Made by a program: the position numbers and the translations under genes. The notes beneath the pieces are model-generated. The model was given only the letters and a program-made list of their open reading frames with translations. It ran no database searches and was not told the origin of the DNA. Below are positions 10,190 through 18,992 of a stretch of DNA of 64,000 bases, one piece after another (positions within the stretch are counted from its first letter, which is position 1; each line of letters opens with the position of its first letter). The DNA comes from Rhodobacter sp. 24-YEA-8 (GTDB lineage: Bacteria; Pseudomonadota; Alphaproteobacteria; Rhodobacterales; Rhodobacteraceae). The DNA lies in contig NZ_FNSK01000001.1 of assembly GCF_900105075.1 (NCBI RefSeq), positions 2,245,001-2,309,000 on the forward strand, read 5' to 3'.

Positions 10190-11428
10190 TTGGGCGCGCT
10201 TCACGACGATAGTTTTTCCACCCCGGACCAAAGGCCCGACGCCATTTCGCGGCTGATCGCGGATCACCGCCCGGGCCATGGCCTCGTGCGGGATTTCTAC
10301 ATGGATCCGACTGTCTTTGCCCGCGATATGGAGCGGGTGTTCCGCCGCCACTGGCACTGCCTGGCCCATGAAAGCGTGATCCCGAATCCCGGCGATTTCG
10401 AGCTGTTCCGACTTGGCGATGAACAGGTCATCCTGACACGCGACATGCAGGGCGAGGTGCATGGGCTCCTGAATTCCTGCCGCCATCGCGGCGCCGAGGT
10501 CTGCACCAAAGACAAGGGCAATGCGAAGATGTTCGTCTGCCCCTATCACGCCTGGACCTATACGCTGGACGGCGCGTTGCGCGCGGCCCGGCTGATGCCG
10601 AAGGATTTCGACCGCGCCGCCCATGCGCTGAAAAAAGTGCATGTGAAGGTGGTCGAGGGGCTGGTCTTCATCTCCTTCGCGAAAGACCCGCTGGATTTCA
10701 CGCAAGTGGAGCAATCCCTGCACGCCAGTATCGGCCAATATGGCTGGGGCGCGGCAAAGGTCGCCCATCGCGAGACCTATCCGATTGCCGCGAACTGGAA
10801 GCTCGCGGTCGAGAATTATGTCGAATGCTATCACTGCGGCCCGGCGCATCCGGAATATTCGCAGACCCATGCGCTGGAACAGCCGCCCGAAGTGATCGCC
10901 GGTCTCAATGCCGCGATGGAGGAAAAGAGCTGTGCACTCGGGCTCTCCGTACTGTCGGGCAATCATTGGCAGAATTCATCCCGGGGTGGCGAAGCGGTCG
11001 ATGTCTTCCGCTATGCGCTTTACGAGGGCGCCTCGACCGGGTCCGAGGATGGCTCCCCCCTCGCACCTTTGATGGGGCGTTTCACCGATTATGATGGCGG
11101 CGTGACCTCGATCCATCTCGGCGGCACAACTTTCCTCGTCTGCTATCCCGATCACGGCATGATCTACCGCTTCATCCCCAAAACGCATGACAGCTGCGAG
11201 ATGGAGCTGATCTGGCTGGTGAAGGAAGGCGCCGAGGAAGGCGTCGATTACGATCTGGATCGCCTCACCTGGCTGTGGAAAGTCACCACCGAGGAAGACA
11301 AGAAGATCATCGAACACACTGCGCGCGGCGTGAAATCGCATTATTTCGAGCCTGGTCCCATCGCACCGATGGAATATAACGAACTGCGCTATATCACCTG
11401 GTATCTCGACGAGATCAGCCGCGCCTGA
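10190..11428 (+). CDS. Rieske non-heme iron oxygenase, alpha subunit (GbcA/CntA-like)
   Basis: This 412-residue oxygenase component hydroxylates or demethylates an organic substrate using electrons from a separate reductase. The Rieske cluster ligands are C97/H99 (CRHRG) and C117/H120 (CPYHAW). The mononuclear iron site shows NYVECYH..AH with H215 and H220. The overall pattern resembles the quaternary-amine oxygenases (glycine betaine or carnitine monooxygenase), but the substrate is unproven. TTG 10190 is chosen as start because AGGAGG lies at 10179-10184. The gene is directly behind a cobalamin riboswitch, no reductase gene is adjacent, and a terminator follows. Confidence 0.85.
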   Translation: MGALHDDSFSTPDQRPDAISRLIADHRPGHGLVRDFYMDPTVFARDMERVFRRHWHCLAHESVIPNPGDFELFRLGDEQVILTRDMQGEVHGLLNSCRHRGAEVCTKDKGNAKMFVCPYHAWTYTLDGALRAARLMPKDFDRAAHALKKVHVKVVEGLVFISFAKDPLDFTQVEQSLHASIGQYGWGAAKVAHRETYPIAANWKLAVENYVECYHCGPAHPEYSQTHALEQPPEVIAGLNAAMEEKSCALGLSVLSGNHWQNSSRGGEAVDVFRYALYEGASTGSEDGSPLAPLMGRFTDYDGGVTSIHLGGTTFLVCYPDHGMIYRFIPKTHDSCEMELIWLVKEGAEEGVDYDLDRLTWLWKVTTEEDKKIIEHTARGVKSHYFEPGPIAPMEYNELRYITWYLDEISRA

Positions 11429-11438
11429 CACCTGACAA

Positions 11439-11469
11439 AACGAGGCCCCGGCTCTGCTTGGGCCTCGTT
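11439..11469 (+). terminator. Rho-independent-type terminator after the Rieske gene
   Basis: A perfect 10-bp stem (11439-11448 with 11460-11469) encloses an 11-nt loop, 10 bp after the stop codon. It separates this plus-strand gene from the convergent minus-strand operon. Confidence 0.75.
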
Positions 11470-11543
11470 CTGCTTGCCAGAAACGGGCCACCGCCTCCCC
11501 GGCAGCAAACAGGGGGAAAGGGTATCCAGCAGCCCGCCCCCCC

Positions 11544-13670
11544 TCAGCGTTTCGCGCCCCGGCGGCCCTCGATGAGCCAGGCAGCGATGGCCAGCCCGGC
11601 GGTCAGCACAAGCCAGGCCCAGCCCGGCAGCAAGACCGCCAGCCGCACCTCATTGGTCATCCAGGCCTCGCGCGGGGTGATACCGATCCAGCCGCGCCCC
11701 GTCACCGGCCGCCCCTCGGCCACCTGACGCAGGTCCGGCAGTCCGGGTTCCAGCCGGGTCACCGATCCATAGGCCGCCGCGCCGGAGACCTTCGGTGCAA
11801 CCACCGCATCGCCCGAGGCAATGGTCTCGACGAATTCACGCGGGCTGGCCGGGCCGACGCCGATCACCCGTGTCAGATCGCCCTGTTCCAGCCGGTAAAG
11901 CCCGGCCTCGGGCGCCTGCCAGACCACCTGATACTTGCCCGGTGCCACCCGGATCATATCGAGGAGCACCGGATTCGCGGCCTCTCCCTCCTCTGCGCTG
12001 TCCTGCGCGGTGACAATCAGCGGCCCTGGCGGATCCTCGGACACCGTGCGCCGCGTGATGGTCAGTTCATTGCCTTTGGCGGTCGCCGTCAGCGCCTCTT
12101 CTTCAAGATCCGGCTCTTTCAGCATCCAATGCGCCAGCCGGCGCAACAGTTCCAGCTGCGGCCCGCCGCCCTCATAACCGCGGCCCCAGAGCCAGGCATG
12201 ATCCGAGGTCAGGACCGCGATCCGCCCATCACCCACCCGGTCCAGCACCAGCAAAGGCGCGCCATCCGGCCCCTCCATCACGGTCTGGCCGGAAAGCTTC
12301 TCGACCTCCATCACCCGGAACCAGCGGCCCCAGCCCGGCTCGCCATTTTCTCCCTCAGGCGCAAAACGGTCGAGCCCTTCGGTCACCGGATGACGCTGCC
12401 CGAGTTCGGTGATTTTCGGGCGGAACCCGCCTTCGATAACCTGAGCAGTCGGCGCCACCGGCAGCACTTCGGCCAGGGGCGAGCGGTACAGGCTGTCGAC
12501 CGCACCGAATTCCGGCCCCGAGGCCACCAGCACCGTGCCGCCCTCGCGGATATAACGGACGACATTGTCGATGTAGGACATCGGAAGAATGCCGCGCATC
12601 CGGTAGCGGTCAAAGATGATCAGGTCAAATTCATCAATCTTTTCAATAAACAACTCGCGCGTCGGAAAGGCGATCAGCGAAAGCTCATCCACCGGAACGC
12701 CATCCTGTTTCTCTGGCGGGCGCAGAATGGTGAAATGAACGAGATCGACGCTCGCATCCGATTTCAGCAAATTGCGCCAGACGCGTTCCCCGGCATGTGG
12801 CTCGCCCGAAACAAGCAATACGCGCAGCCGGTCGCGCACGCCATTGATCTGCACCACGGCGGTATTGTTGCGCTCGGTCAGCTCGCCCGGAGTCGGGTCG
12901 ATGGCGAATTGCAGCACATTCAGCCCGCCATGCGGCAGCACCACCGGCAGTTCCAGATCTTCGCCCACCGGCACCGAATAGGTCTGCGGCGCATCGGCAT
13001 CGACCGCGATGGTCAGATCGGCGAATTGCGGCACATCCGGCGGCACAAGACCCTGATCCTCGACCCTGAGCTTCAGCTTGAATTCCTCGCCGATGATCGC
13101 GAAGGCCGGCGCATTCTGCACCACAAGGCGGCGGTCCCAGTCAGCCGCTTCGCCGGTCAGCAGCAGATGGAACGGTGCGGGCAGATCTGGGCGCATCTCA
13201 AGGTCATGCACGCGCCCGTCCGAGATCAGGATCACCGCCGCCACCCGGGCGCGGGGTTCCTCGGCCAGAGCGGCCGACATAGCGGTCATCGCCAGGGTCC
13301 CGGTATTGTCGGCGCCATCGGTGATGTGTTTCACCCGCAGCTCGGTATTGTCCAGCGCCGCGACCTGGGCCTCCACCCGCGTCAGCGCGCGCCGCGTCTG
13401 ATCGGCCCGCGCCCCAAGGCTCTGGCTCGCGCTGTCATCGACCAGAACGATCACGATATCGGAAAGGTTCTGCCGGTCCTCGCTTTGCAGCCCCGGCCCG
13501 GCCAGCGCCGCCAGAAGCGCAGCCAGCCCAAGCCCGCGCAGGAACCAGCCCGGAAGCCCGCGCCAGAGCGCCAGCGCCAGCATCAGAAGCGTCACCCCCC
13601 CGAGCGCCCACAGAAGCGGCCAGGGCACCAGCGGATCGAATACCAGATGCGCCGTCATCGCGCCGTTCAT
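11544..13670 (-). CDS. Large membrane protein, glutamine amidotransferase/VWA-like, last gene of MoxR operon
   Basis: This 708-residue protein has two hydrophobic segments at about residues 15-60. A von Willebrand-A-like region follows (IVIVLVDDSASQS near residue 75). The central part (about 285-480) reads like a class-I amidotransferase-fold domain: LRVLLVSGEP, FDLIIFDRY, GGTVLVASG. The catalytic Cys is absent, and one more membrane helix sits near the C-terminus. The ATG overlaps the stop of the upstream gene (ATGA), so it is coupled to the DUF4159 gene. By context it is a membrane partner of a MoxR-type chaperone system; the precise function is unknown. Confidence 0.8.
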   Translation of the reverse strand: MNGAMTAHLVFDPLVPWPLLWALGGVTLLMLALALWRGLPGWFLRGLGLAALLAALAGPGLQSEDRQNLSDIVIVLVDDSASQSLGARADQTRRALTRVEAQVAALDNTELRVKHITDGADNTGTLAMTAMSAALAEEPRARVAAVILISDGRVHDLEMRPDLPAPFHLLLTGEAADWDRRLVVQNAPAFAIIGEEFKLKLRVEDQGLVPPDVPQFADLTIAVDADAPQTYSVPVGEDLELPVVLPHGGLNVLQFAIDPTPGELTERNNTAVVQINGVRDRLRVLLVSGEPHAGERVWRNLLKSDASVDLVHFTILRPPEKQDGVPVDELSLIAFPTRELFIEKIDEFDLIIFDRYRMRGILPMSYIDNVVRYIREGGTVLVASGPEFGAVDSLYRSPLAEVLPVAPTAQVIEGGFRPKITELGQRHPVTEGLDRFAPEGENGEPGWGRWFRVMEVEKLSGQTVMEGPDGAPLLVLDRVGDGRIAVLTSDHAWLWGRGYEGGGPQLELLRRLAHWMLKEPDLEEEALTATAKGNELTITRRTVSEDPPGPLIVTAQDSAEEGEAANPVLLDMIRVAPGKYQVVWQAPEAGLYRLEQGDLTRVIGVGPASPREFVETIASGDAVVAPKVSGAAAYGSVTRLEPGLPDLRQVAEGRPVTGRGWIGITPREAWMTNEVRLAVLLPGWAWLVLTAGLAIAAWLIEGRRGAKR

Positions 13671-16510
13671 TGGCCCAGCCTTTCAAGAAGCGCAGGCACA
13701 TGGACCTGGTCGGATTTATAATTGCCGGTCAGCACATGCATGATCAGATTGACGCCGAACCGCCAGGCCAGCTCGCGCTGTTGTTCGCCCGCCGCCCCCC
13801 GGCCCACCGGCAAAAGCGGCACGCCGTTTTCATCGGTGGCCCAGGCGGCCGCCCAGTCATTGCCGCCGATCACCACCGGCGTCACCCCGTCATTGAGGTT
13901 GCGAAACGGCACGCCCTCTTCCTGACCGGCGTCAGCGGGGGCCGCCTCGACCCAGATCGTGCCCTCGGCCCAGCGACCGGGAAAGCTTTGCAACAGATAG
14001 AATGTGCGGGTCAGAACATGGTCTTCCGGCACGGGCTCCAGCGCCGGGATATCCAGACCGGCCGCGATCCGTTGCAGCGCCTGGCCCTCCGGTGTGCCGC
14101 CACCAAAGGCCGCGATATTGGCGTCGCGCGTGTCGAAAAGGATCATGCCACCGGTGCGCAGAAACTGGTTCAGTTTCGCATAGGCCGCGTCCGACGGCGT
14201 CGGCGCATTTGCGGTGACCGGCCAGTAAAGGAAGGGGAAGAACGCAAGCTCATCAGCCTCAAGATCAATCCCGGTCGGATATTCCGGCTCGATCGAGGTG
14301 CGTTCCCACAGCCGGTCGCCAAGCCCGACAAGGCCGAATTCCGAGGTCTCATCGATCTGAGAATCGCCGGTCTTCACATAGGCCAGAGAGACGCCCGACG
14401 TGGAGCGGATCGCGAAGTCATCGCCGGGCTGCGGCATATCAGGCAGCGCGCTATCGGCAGACTGCGCGACCTCGGGCGGCGCAGGCGGCGTCTCGCCGTT
14501 GTTCTGAGCCTGGGCCTGTGGCGCGCTCAGCCCGGCCAAAAGCGCCACCGCGAGAACTGCAACCCCGCGCCGCAAGCCGCCTAGCCGCCCCCCCAGCCAG
14601 AGCGAGGCAAGGATATCGGCCAGCAGCACCACCAGCCCCGCCGACAAAAGCCAGCCCTTGAGCGATTGTTCGGGCGGGGTCGCAAGACCTTCGACCCGCG
14701 CCGAAGCCGGCCAGTCCGCCGCCACCAGCCTCGTCTCCGGGCTGACGACATTCAGCGCGACGCGGCGGTCGGCACCGGCGTAAAGCCCGGGCGGATGAGC
14801 GGGGCCAGGGCCTGCCACCATCGCAACCGCCAGATCCTCTCCGGCCACACCTGCGACCTCGCCCGCGTCACGTTCCTCGCCCCAGGCGTTCAGCATCACC
14901 TCGGGCACCCAGATCTGCCCGGCGAGTTCGCGCGCGCCCGGCAAAGACGGGCGGGTCGAGATCGCCAGCCGCTCAAGCATCTGCACGAAAAGCCCGGACA
15001 GCGGCAAAGTCGACCATTCCGCATTGGCGGTGACATGCACCAGCACGACCTGGCCGTCGCCCAGGAATTTGCGCGTGACCAGCGGCGTGCCATCATCCAG
15101 TGCGGCGATGGTGCGTTCGGCCAGTTCGGGATCGGGCTGGGCCAGAACCTGTTCGGCCACCTGGACATCGCCGGGCAATGCGAGGCCGAAAAAGGGGCTG
15201 CCCTCGGGGAAAGGCGCCAGTTCTTTCGCATCGCCCCAGCTCATCGCGCCGCCAAGCGAGCGGCCCCCTTCGCGCAACCGCACCGGCATCAGCGGGTCTT
15301 CCTCAAAACGGCTCACATCTGATGCCGCAAGGCGCGGGCCGGCAAAGCGCAACAACAACCCGCCCTTTTCGACCCATTCCACCAGCGCCGCCTCCTCACC
15401 TGCCGTCAGTCGCGCCACATCGGCAAGGATCACGGCATCGGGGTTGGCGGGCAGCGCCGTCGTCACAGGCGCCTCGATCAGATCAGCCACCGGCGCCAGC
15501 GCCTGGCGCAGGTAATGCAAGGGCGACAAAAGCTGCAGCCCCTCGGCCTGGGGGCCAGCGGTAATCAGCGCCACCTTGCGCCGCTTGAGACTGTCATCGG
15601 TCAGGCTCACCGCACCGGCAGACCGGACGCCCGCGATCTCGAAGCGCGTGACGCGGTTTCTGAGTTCGGGCGGCAGGTCAAGTTTCACCTCGGCCCGGGG
15701 CTCACCGGCGGCAAAGCTGATCGTGGCCCGCGCCAGTTCGCGCTCTACCCCCGAAGGGTCCGGGCCGCGCCCGGTAACCTCGATCTCGGCCGCGCCGCCC
15801 GCATCAAGCCGCGAGGCGGAAAGCAGCACCGCCCCTTCGGCAAAGCCCGCCGGATGCAGCGCCAGAACCGGGCCATCGCCGGTCAGCACCGTCAGCTGCC
15901 CCTTATCGGCGAACAATCCCGCCAGCATGGCGCGCCCTTCGTGATCCAGCCCGTCCGAAAGCCACAATGTGTCGAAACTTCCGGCCGGGAAATGGCTGAT
16001 CCAGGCGTCCGGATCCTGCGGCAGCCAGGGCGAGGGTTCCATCACCGCAAGCCGGCCCTTCCAGTCGTCAGCAGTGCGGAAGGTCACCTCCTGCGGCGCA
16101 TCGGTCAGGCGGATCACCGCGACCGTGCGGCCGTCGCGACCGGCCTCGTCCAGCACAAGCCCTGCGCGTTCGATCCGGCGCGCCCAGTCGCGCGCCTCGG
16201 CCCAGCCGCCATCGAACACCACCAGCAATGGCGCCGTACCGCTTTGTTTTTGTTCAGGGTTCAGGACCGGCCCGGCAAAGCCGATGATTGCCGCCGCCAC
16301 TGCCAGCATCCTGAGAAGAAGCAGCCACCAGGGCGTGCGATCGGTCTCGGCATCCTCATCCTGCAACCCCAGAAGCAGCGCGACACCCGGAAACCGGCGA
16401 CGGATCGGAGCCGGCGGCACCGCACGCAGCAAAAACCACAACACCGGAAGTGCTGCGAGCCCCCAGAGAATCCAGGGCGTCAGAAACCCGACCGGACCAA
16501 TCATGAACAT
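13667..16510 (-). CDS. BatA-like/DUF4159 membrane protein
   Basis: This 947-residue protein starts like BatA (aerotolerance regulator N-terminus): two membrane helices in the first 90 residues around GFLTPWILWGLAALPVLW. A long extracytoplasmic segment follows, another pair of helices at about 640-680, and a C-terminal DUF4159 domain of about 220 residues (LAFFPFLYWPV, GGMILFDTRD). ATG 16510 is chosen because it overlaps the upstream stop in TGATG, which is shorter than the longest open frame (start 16543). It sits in the moxR-DUF58-this gene-membrane protein operon. A cell-envelope maturation role is inferred from that context. Confidence 0.85.
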   Translation of the reverse strand: MFMIGPVGFLTPWILWGLAALPVLWFLLRAVPPAPIRRRFPGVALLLGLQDEDAETDRTPWWLLLLRMLAVAAAIIGFAGPVLNPEQKQSGTAPLLVVFDGGWAEARDWARRIERAGLVLDEAGRDGRTVAVIRLTDAPQEVTFRTADDWKGRLAVMEPSPWLPQDPDAWISHFPAGSFDTLWLSDGLDHEGRAMLAGLFADKGQLTVLTGDGPVLALHPAGFAEGAVLLSASRLDAGGAAEIEVTGRGPDPSGVERELARATISFAAGEPRAEVKLDLPPELRNRVTRFEIAGVRSAGAVSLTDDSLKRRKVALITAGPQAEGLQLLSPLHYLRQALAPVADLIEAPVTTALPANPDAVILADVARLTAGEEAALVEWVEKGGLLLRFAGPRLAASDVSRFEEDPLMPVRLREGGRSLGGAMSWGDAKELAPFPEGSPFFGLALPGDVQVAEQVLAQPDPELAERTIAALDDGTPLVTRKFLGDGQVVLVHVTANAEWSTLPLSGLFVQMLERLAISTRPSLPGARELAGQIWVPEVMLNAWGEERDAGEVAGVAGEDLAVAMVAGPGPAHPPGLYAGADRRVALNVVSPETRLVAADWPASARVEGLATPPEQSLKGWLLSAGLVVLLADILASLWLGGRLGGLRRGVAVLAVALLAGLSAPQAQAQNNGETPPAPPEVAQSADSALPDMPQPGDDFAIRSTSGVSLAYVKTGDSQIDETSEFGLVGLGDRLWERTSIEPEYPTGIDLEADELAFFPFLYWPVTANAPTPSDAAYAKLNQFLRTGGMILFDTRDANIAAFGGGTPEGQALQRIAAGLDIPALEPVPEDHVLTRTFYLLQSFPGRWAEGTIWVEAAPADAGQEEGVPFRNLNDGVTPVVIGGNDWAAAWATDENGVPLLPVGRGAAGEQQRELAWRFGVNLIMHVLTGNYKSDQVHVPALLERLGQ

Positions 16511-17391
16511 CAGCGCCCGCCCTCCAGCGCGCGATAGAGCCACAAAAGCGCGGATTGCGCCGGGGCTCCGGTATGGAATGTGGAAAACTGCCAGCCAACC
16601 GCGCGGGCAAGCTCGCTCAACCGGTCCTTGCGCTCGGCCAGGCGGGCAAGATAGCGGCTGCGCAATTCGCCGGCCTGCTGCGTTTCATGACGCATGGATC
16701 CCGACATCGATTCGAAAATCACGCGGCCATCAAAAGGGAATTCTTCCTCTGCCGGATCGAGGATCTGGCACAGCGCGCCGCGCACCCCGCGATCTGCCGC
16801 GCGGGAAAGCGCCGCCTCGACCGGCTCGATGGGCCCGAGGAAATCCGAGACGAACACCGCGCGACCATGGCCGACCATGCCTGCCGTTTCAGGCGCGCCG
16901 TAATCCCCGGCTTCGGGTTCGCCAGCCAGCCGCGCCGCGAGCCGCACAATCTGGCTGCGACCCGAACGCGGCTGCGCCAGCCCCGCCAGCCCGACCCGTT
17001 CGCCGCCGCGCAGCAATAGCACAGCCAGCGCCAGCGCCAGCAGACGCGCGCGATCGCCCTTTGGGGGGCGCTCCCTGCCCCCGGAAAAGGCCATGCTTTT
17101 GGCCGGATCGACCCAGAGCGTCACCGATTGCGCCGCCTGCCATTCACGTTCGCGGATGAAATGCCCGTCAGACCGCGCCGAGCGCCGCCAGTCGATGGCC
17201 CGCGCCGGGTCGCCCTGATGCGCGGCACGATATTGCCAGAACTCATCGCCGGATCCGGCGCGCCTGCGGCCATGCTCGCCCAGCATCAGGGTGGCGGCCA
17301 GCATCTCGGCCTCAGCCAGCAGCGGCGGCAGCGACTGGCCCAGCGCCTCCGCCCGGCTCTGAAGGGCCTCGTTCTGCAGCGTCGGGCTCAC
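16510..17391 (-). CDS. DUF58 domain protein
   Basis: This 293-residue soluble protein has the DUF58 fold, a von Willebrand-A-like module usually encoded next to MoxR ATPases. It shows the AHQGDPARAIDWRRSARSDG core near residue 55 and a metal-site-like VTLWVDPAKSMAFSG segment near residue 90, where DUF58 proteins normally have DxSxS; here the pattern is DPAKS. The start overlaps the moxR stop by 4 bp and its stop overlaps the DUF4159 start, so it is co-translated with both. Confidence 0.9.
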   Translation of the reverse strand: MSPTLQNEALQSRAEALGQSLPPLLAEAEMLAATLMLGEHGRRRAGSGDEFWQYRAAHQGDPARAIDWRRSARSDGHFIREREWQAAQSVTLWVDPAKSMAFSGGRERPPKGDRARLLALALAVLLLRGGERVGLAGLAQPRSGRSQIVRLAARLAGEPEAGDYGAPETAGMVGHGRAVFVSDFLGPIEPVEAALSRAADRGVRGALCQILDPAEEEFPFDGRVIFESMSGSMRHETQQAGELRSRYLARLAERKDRLSELARAVGWQFSTFHTGAPAQSALLWLYRALEGGR

Positions 17392-18404
17392 GCAGCCGCC
17401 TCAAGCCCGAGGATACGGGTGGTGGTGCGAGAGATCACCGCAGGCAGGGTCTCGCCCCGCGCGCGGGCAGCGAAGGACAAAGCCATCCGATGCGTCAGCG
17501 TGGCCTGGGCCAGAGCCGCCACATCGTCAATCGACGGCGCGAGCCGGCCATTCAGAAGCGCCCGCGCCCGCACGGTCAGCATCAAAGCCTGCGCCGCACG
17601 CGGCCCCGGCCCCCAGGCAAGACTGTCTTTCAGATCGCGCCCCTCGGGCTCCCCGGGACGGCAGCCACGCACGAGGTCAAGGATTGCCTCGACCACCTTA
17701 TCCCCGACCGGCATGCGGCGAATGACCGATTGCGCCCGGATCAGCTGATCGGTGTCGAAAACCTGTGTGGCATCGGCCTCGCTCGCACCGGTGGTGGCCA
17801 GAAGAATCTCACGCTCGACAGCCCGGGTCGGGTAATCGACATCGACCTGGACAAGGAAGCGGTCCAGCTGCGCCTCGGGGAGCGGATAGGTCCCCTCCTG
17901 TTCAATCGGGTTCTGGGTCGCGAGCACATGGAACGGCCGGCCGAGCGGGCGGTGCTGACCGGCGATGGTGACCTCTTTCTCCTGCATCGCCTGCAAGAGC
18001 GCGGATTGCGTTCTCGGGCTGGCGCGGTTGATCTCATCAGCAAGCAGAAGCTGGCAGAAGACCGGCCCTTCGAGAAAGCGGAAGGCGCGGCTGCCATCGG
18101 TCGCGGTCTCGAGCACTTCGGAGCCGAGAATATCCGCCGGCATCAGGTCGGGCGTGAACTGGATGCGGTTGGCGTTCAGCCCCATGACGGTGCCGAGCGT
18201 GTCGACCAGGCGGGTCTTCCCGAGCCCCGGCAGCCCGACCAGCAAGGCATGACCGCCGCAGAGCATGGCCGAAAGGACCAGCTCCACCACCTTTTCCTGT
18301 CCGATAAAGCGGCGCTCGATCGAAGCACGTGCCTCGCCGAGCTTTGCACCCAGAGCCTCGATCTCGGTCACCAGCGCGACATCTCCTGCGGGGGCTGCGG
18401 TCAT
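17388..18404 (-). CDS. MoxR-family AAA+ ATPase
   Basis: This 338-residue MoxR ATPase is a chaperone-like AAA+ protein that works with VWA-domain partners on envelope or cofactor-containing proteins. Walker A is GLPGLGKT at about residue 55, Walker B is LLADEINRA at about 118, and the sensor region ATQNPIEQEGTYPLPEAQ lies at about 160. The lid domain fills the C-terminus. It is the first gene of a four-gene minus-strand operon with 1-4 bp overlaps throughout, implying fixed stoichiometry. Its upstream flank holds a long palindrome and then the relic island. Confidence 0.95.
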   Translation of the reverse strand: MTAAPAGDVALVTEIEALGAKLGEARASIERRFIGQEKVVELVLSAMLCGGHALLVGLPGLGKTRLVDTLGTVMGLNANRIQFTPDLMPADILGSEVLETATDGSRAFRFLEGPVFCQLLLADEINRASPRTQSALLQAMQEKEVTIAGQHRPLGRPFHVLATQNPIEQEGTYPLPEAQLDRFLVQVDVDYPTRAVEREILLATTGASEADATQVFDTDQLIRAQSVIRRMPVGDKVVEAILDLVRGCRPGEPEGRDLKDSLAWGPGPRAAQALMLTVRARALLNGRLAPSIDDVAALAQATLTHRMALSFAARARGETLPAVISRTTTRILGLEAAA

Positions 18405-18579
18405 TCAGAGGCTCCATCTGTGTTGCTCGTCGGTCTCAGCGGAGACATTAGACCGAAATCGCCGCCGGACCACAAATGCCAAAAGGCGACTTGACACAAA
18501 TGATCGTGACAGACGCGCGATGTTTCGCCTGTGACGGCTGTCGCCGGGGGCGCTGCCCCCACGCGCTGCGCGCTCCCCC

Positions 18580-18637
18580 GGGATATTTAAGGACAGATGA
18601 AAAGGAGAAGGTGATTTCATCTGTCCTTAAATATCCC
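18580..18637. repeat. Long perfect inverted repeat (21-bp arms)
   Basis: Arms at 18580-18600 and 18617-18637 are perfectly complementary and separated by 16 nt. The arms contain ATATTTAAGGACAGATGA, AT-richer than the surroundings, and are framed by GC-rich blocks. It could be a bidirectional terminator or a dispersed repeat. Its right arm runs into the 19-bp direct repeat that recurs at 22140. Confidence 0.75.
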
Positions 18638-18647
18638 CGCCGGAGGC
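18629..18647 (+). repeat. Left copy of 19-bp direct repeat, possible attachment site
   Basis: The 19-mer AAATATCCCCGCCGGAGGC occurs here and again, identical, at 22140-22158. The two copies bracket the relic island with the truncated integrase. Similar GC-rich motifs may be dispersed in such genomes, so an att role is inference. Confidence 0.5.
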
Positions 18648-18992
18648 TATCTGCATGCGATATTAAGGCATTGAAATCATTGCATCTTGATGGCGCGACA
18701 AATACCTGCTGTGCTACAGCTTTGTGTTACAAGTGATACACACGGATTCTGCCTCATGGAAAAAGGTTTGCCAAGGTCCTGCCGAGGACATTTCCAAAGA
18801 TGAGTTGAGGCTGAACGGCGACATCAAACGCCGCGCTGAATTCGCCACAGCGTCCCCCAGTGGCCGTCATCCGCGTGGTCCGCGGGCTGCCCCTCGAACA
18901 GAACGGTGAATGGGCTGCTTCGCGTGCCCGTGTATACGGCGCTGGGAGACATCGCTCCGGTGGGAAGTGATGCAGTGACCAGCTGACCCGTC

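Noticed and set aside
12129..13721. 530-codon plus-strand frame opposite the membrane protein gene of the MoxR operon
   Set aside because: The product is rich in Arg, His and Gln with no motif, while the minus strand encodes a coherent protein coupled to its neighbours.
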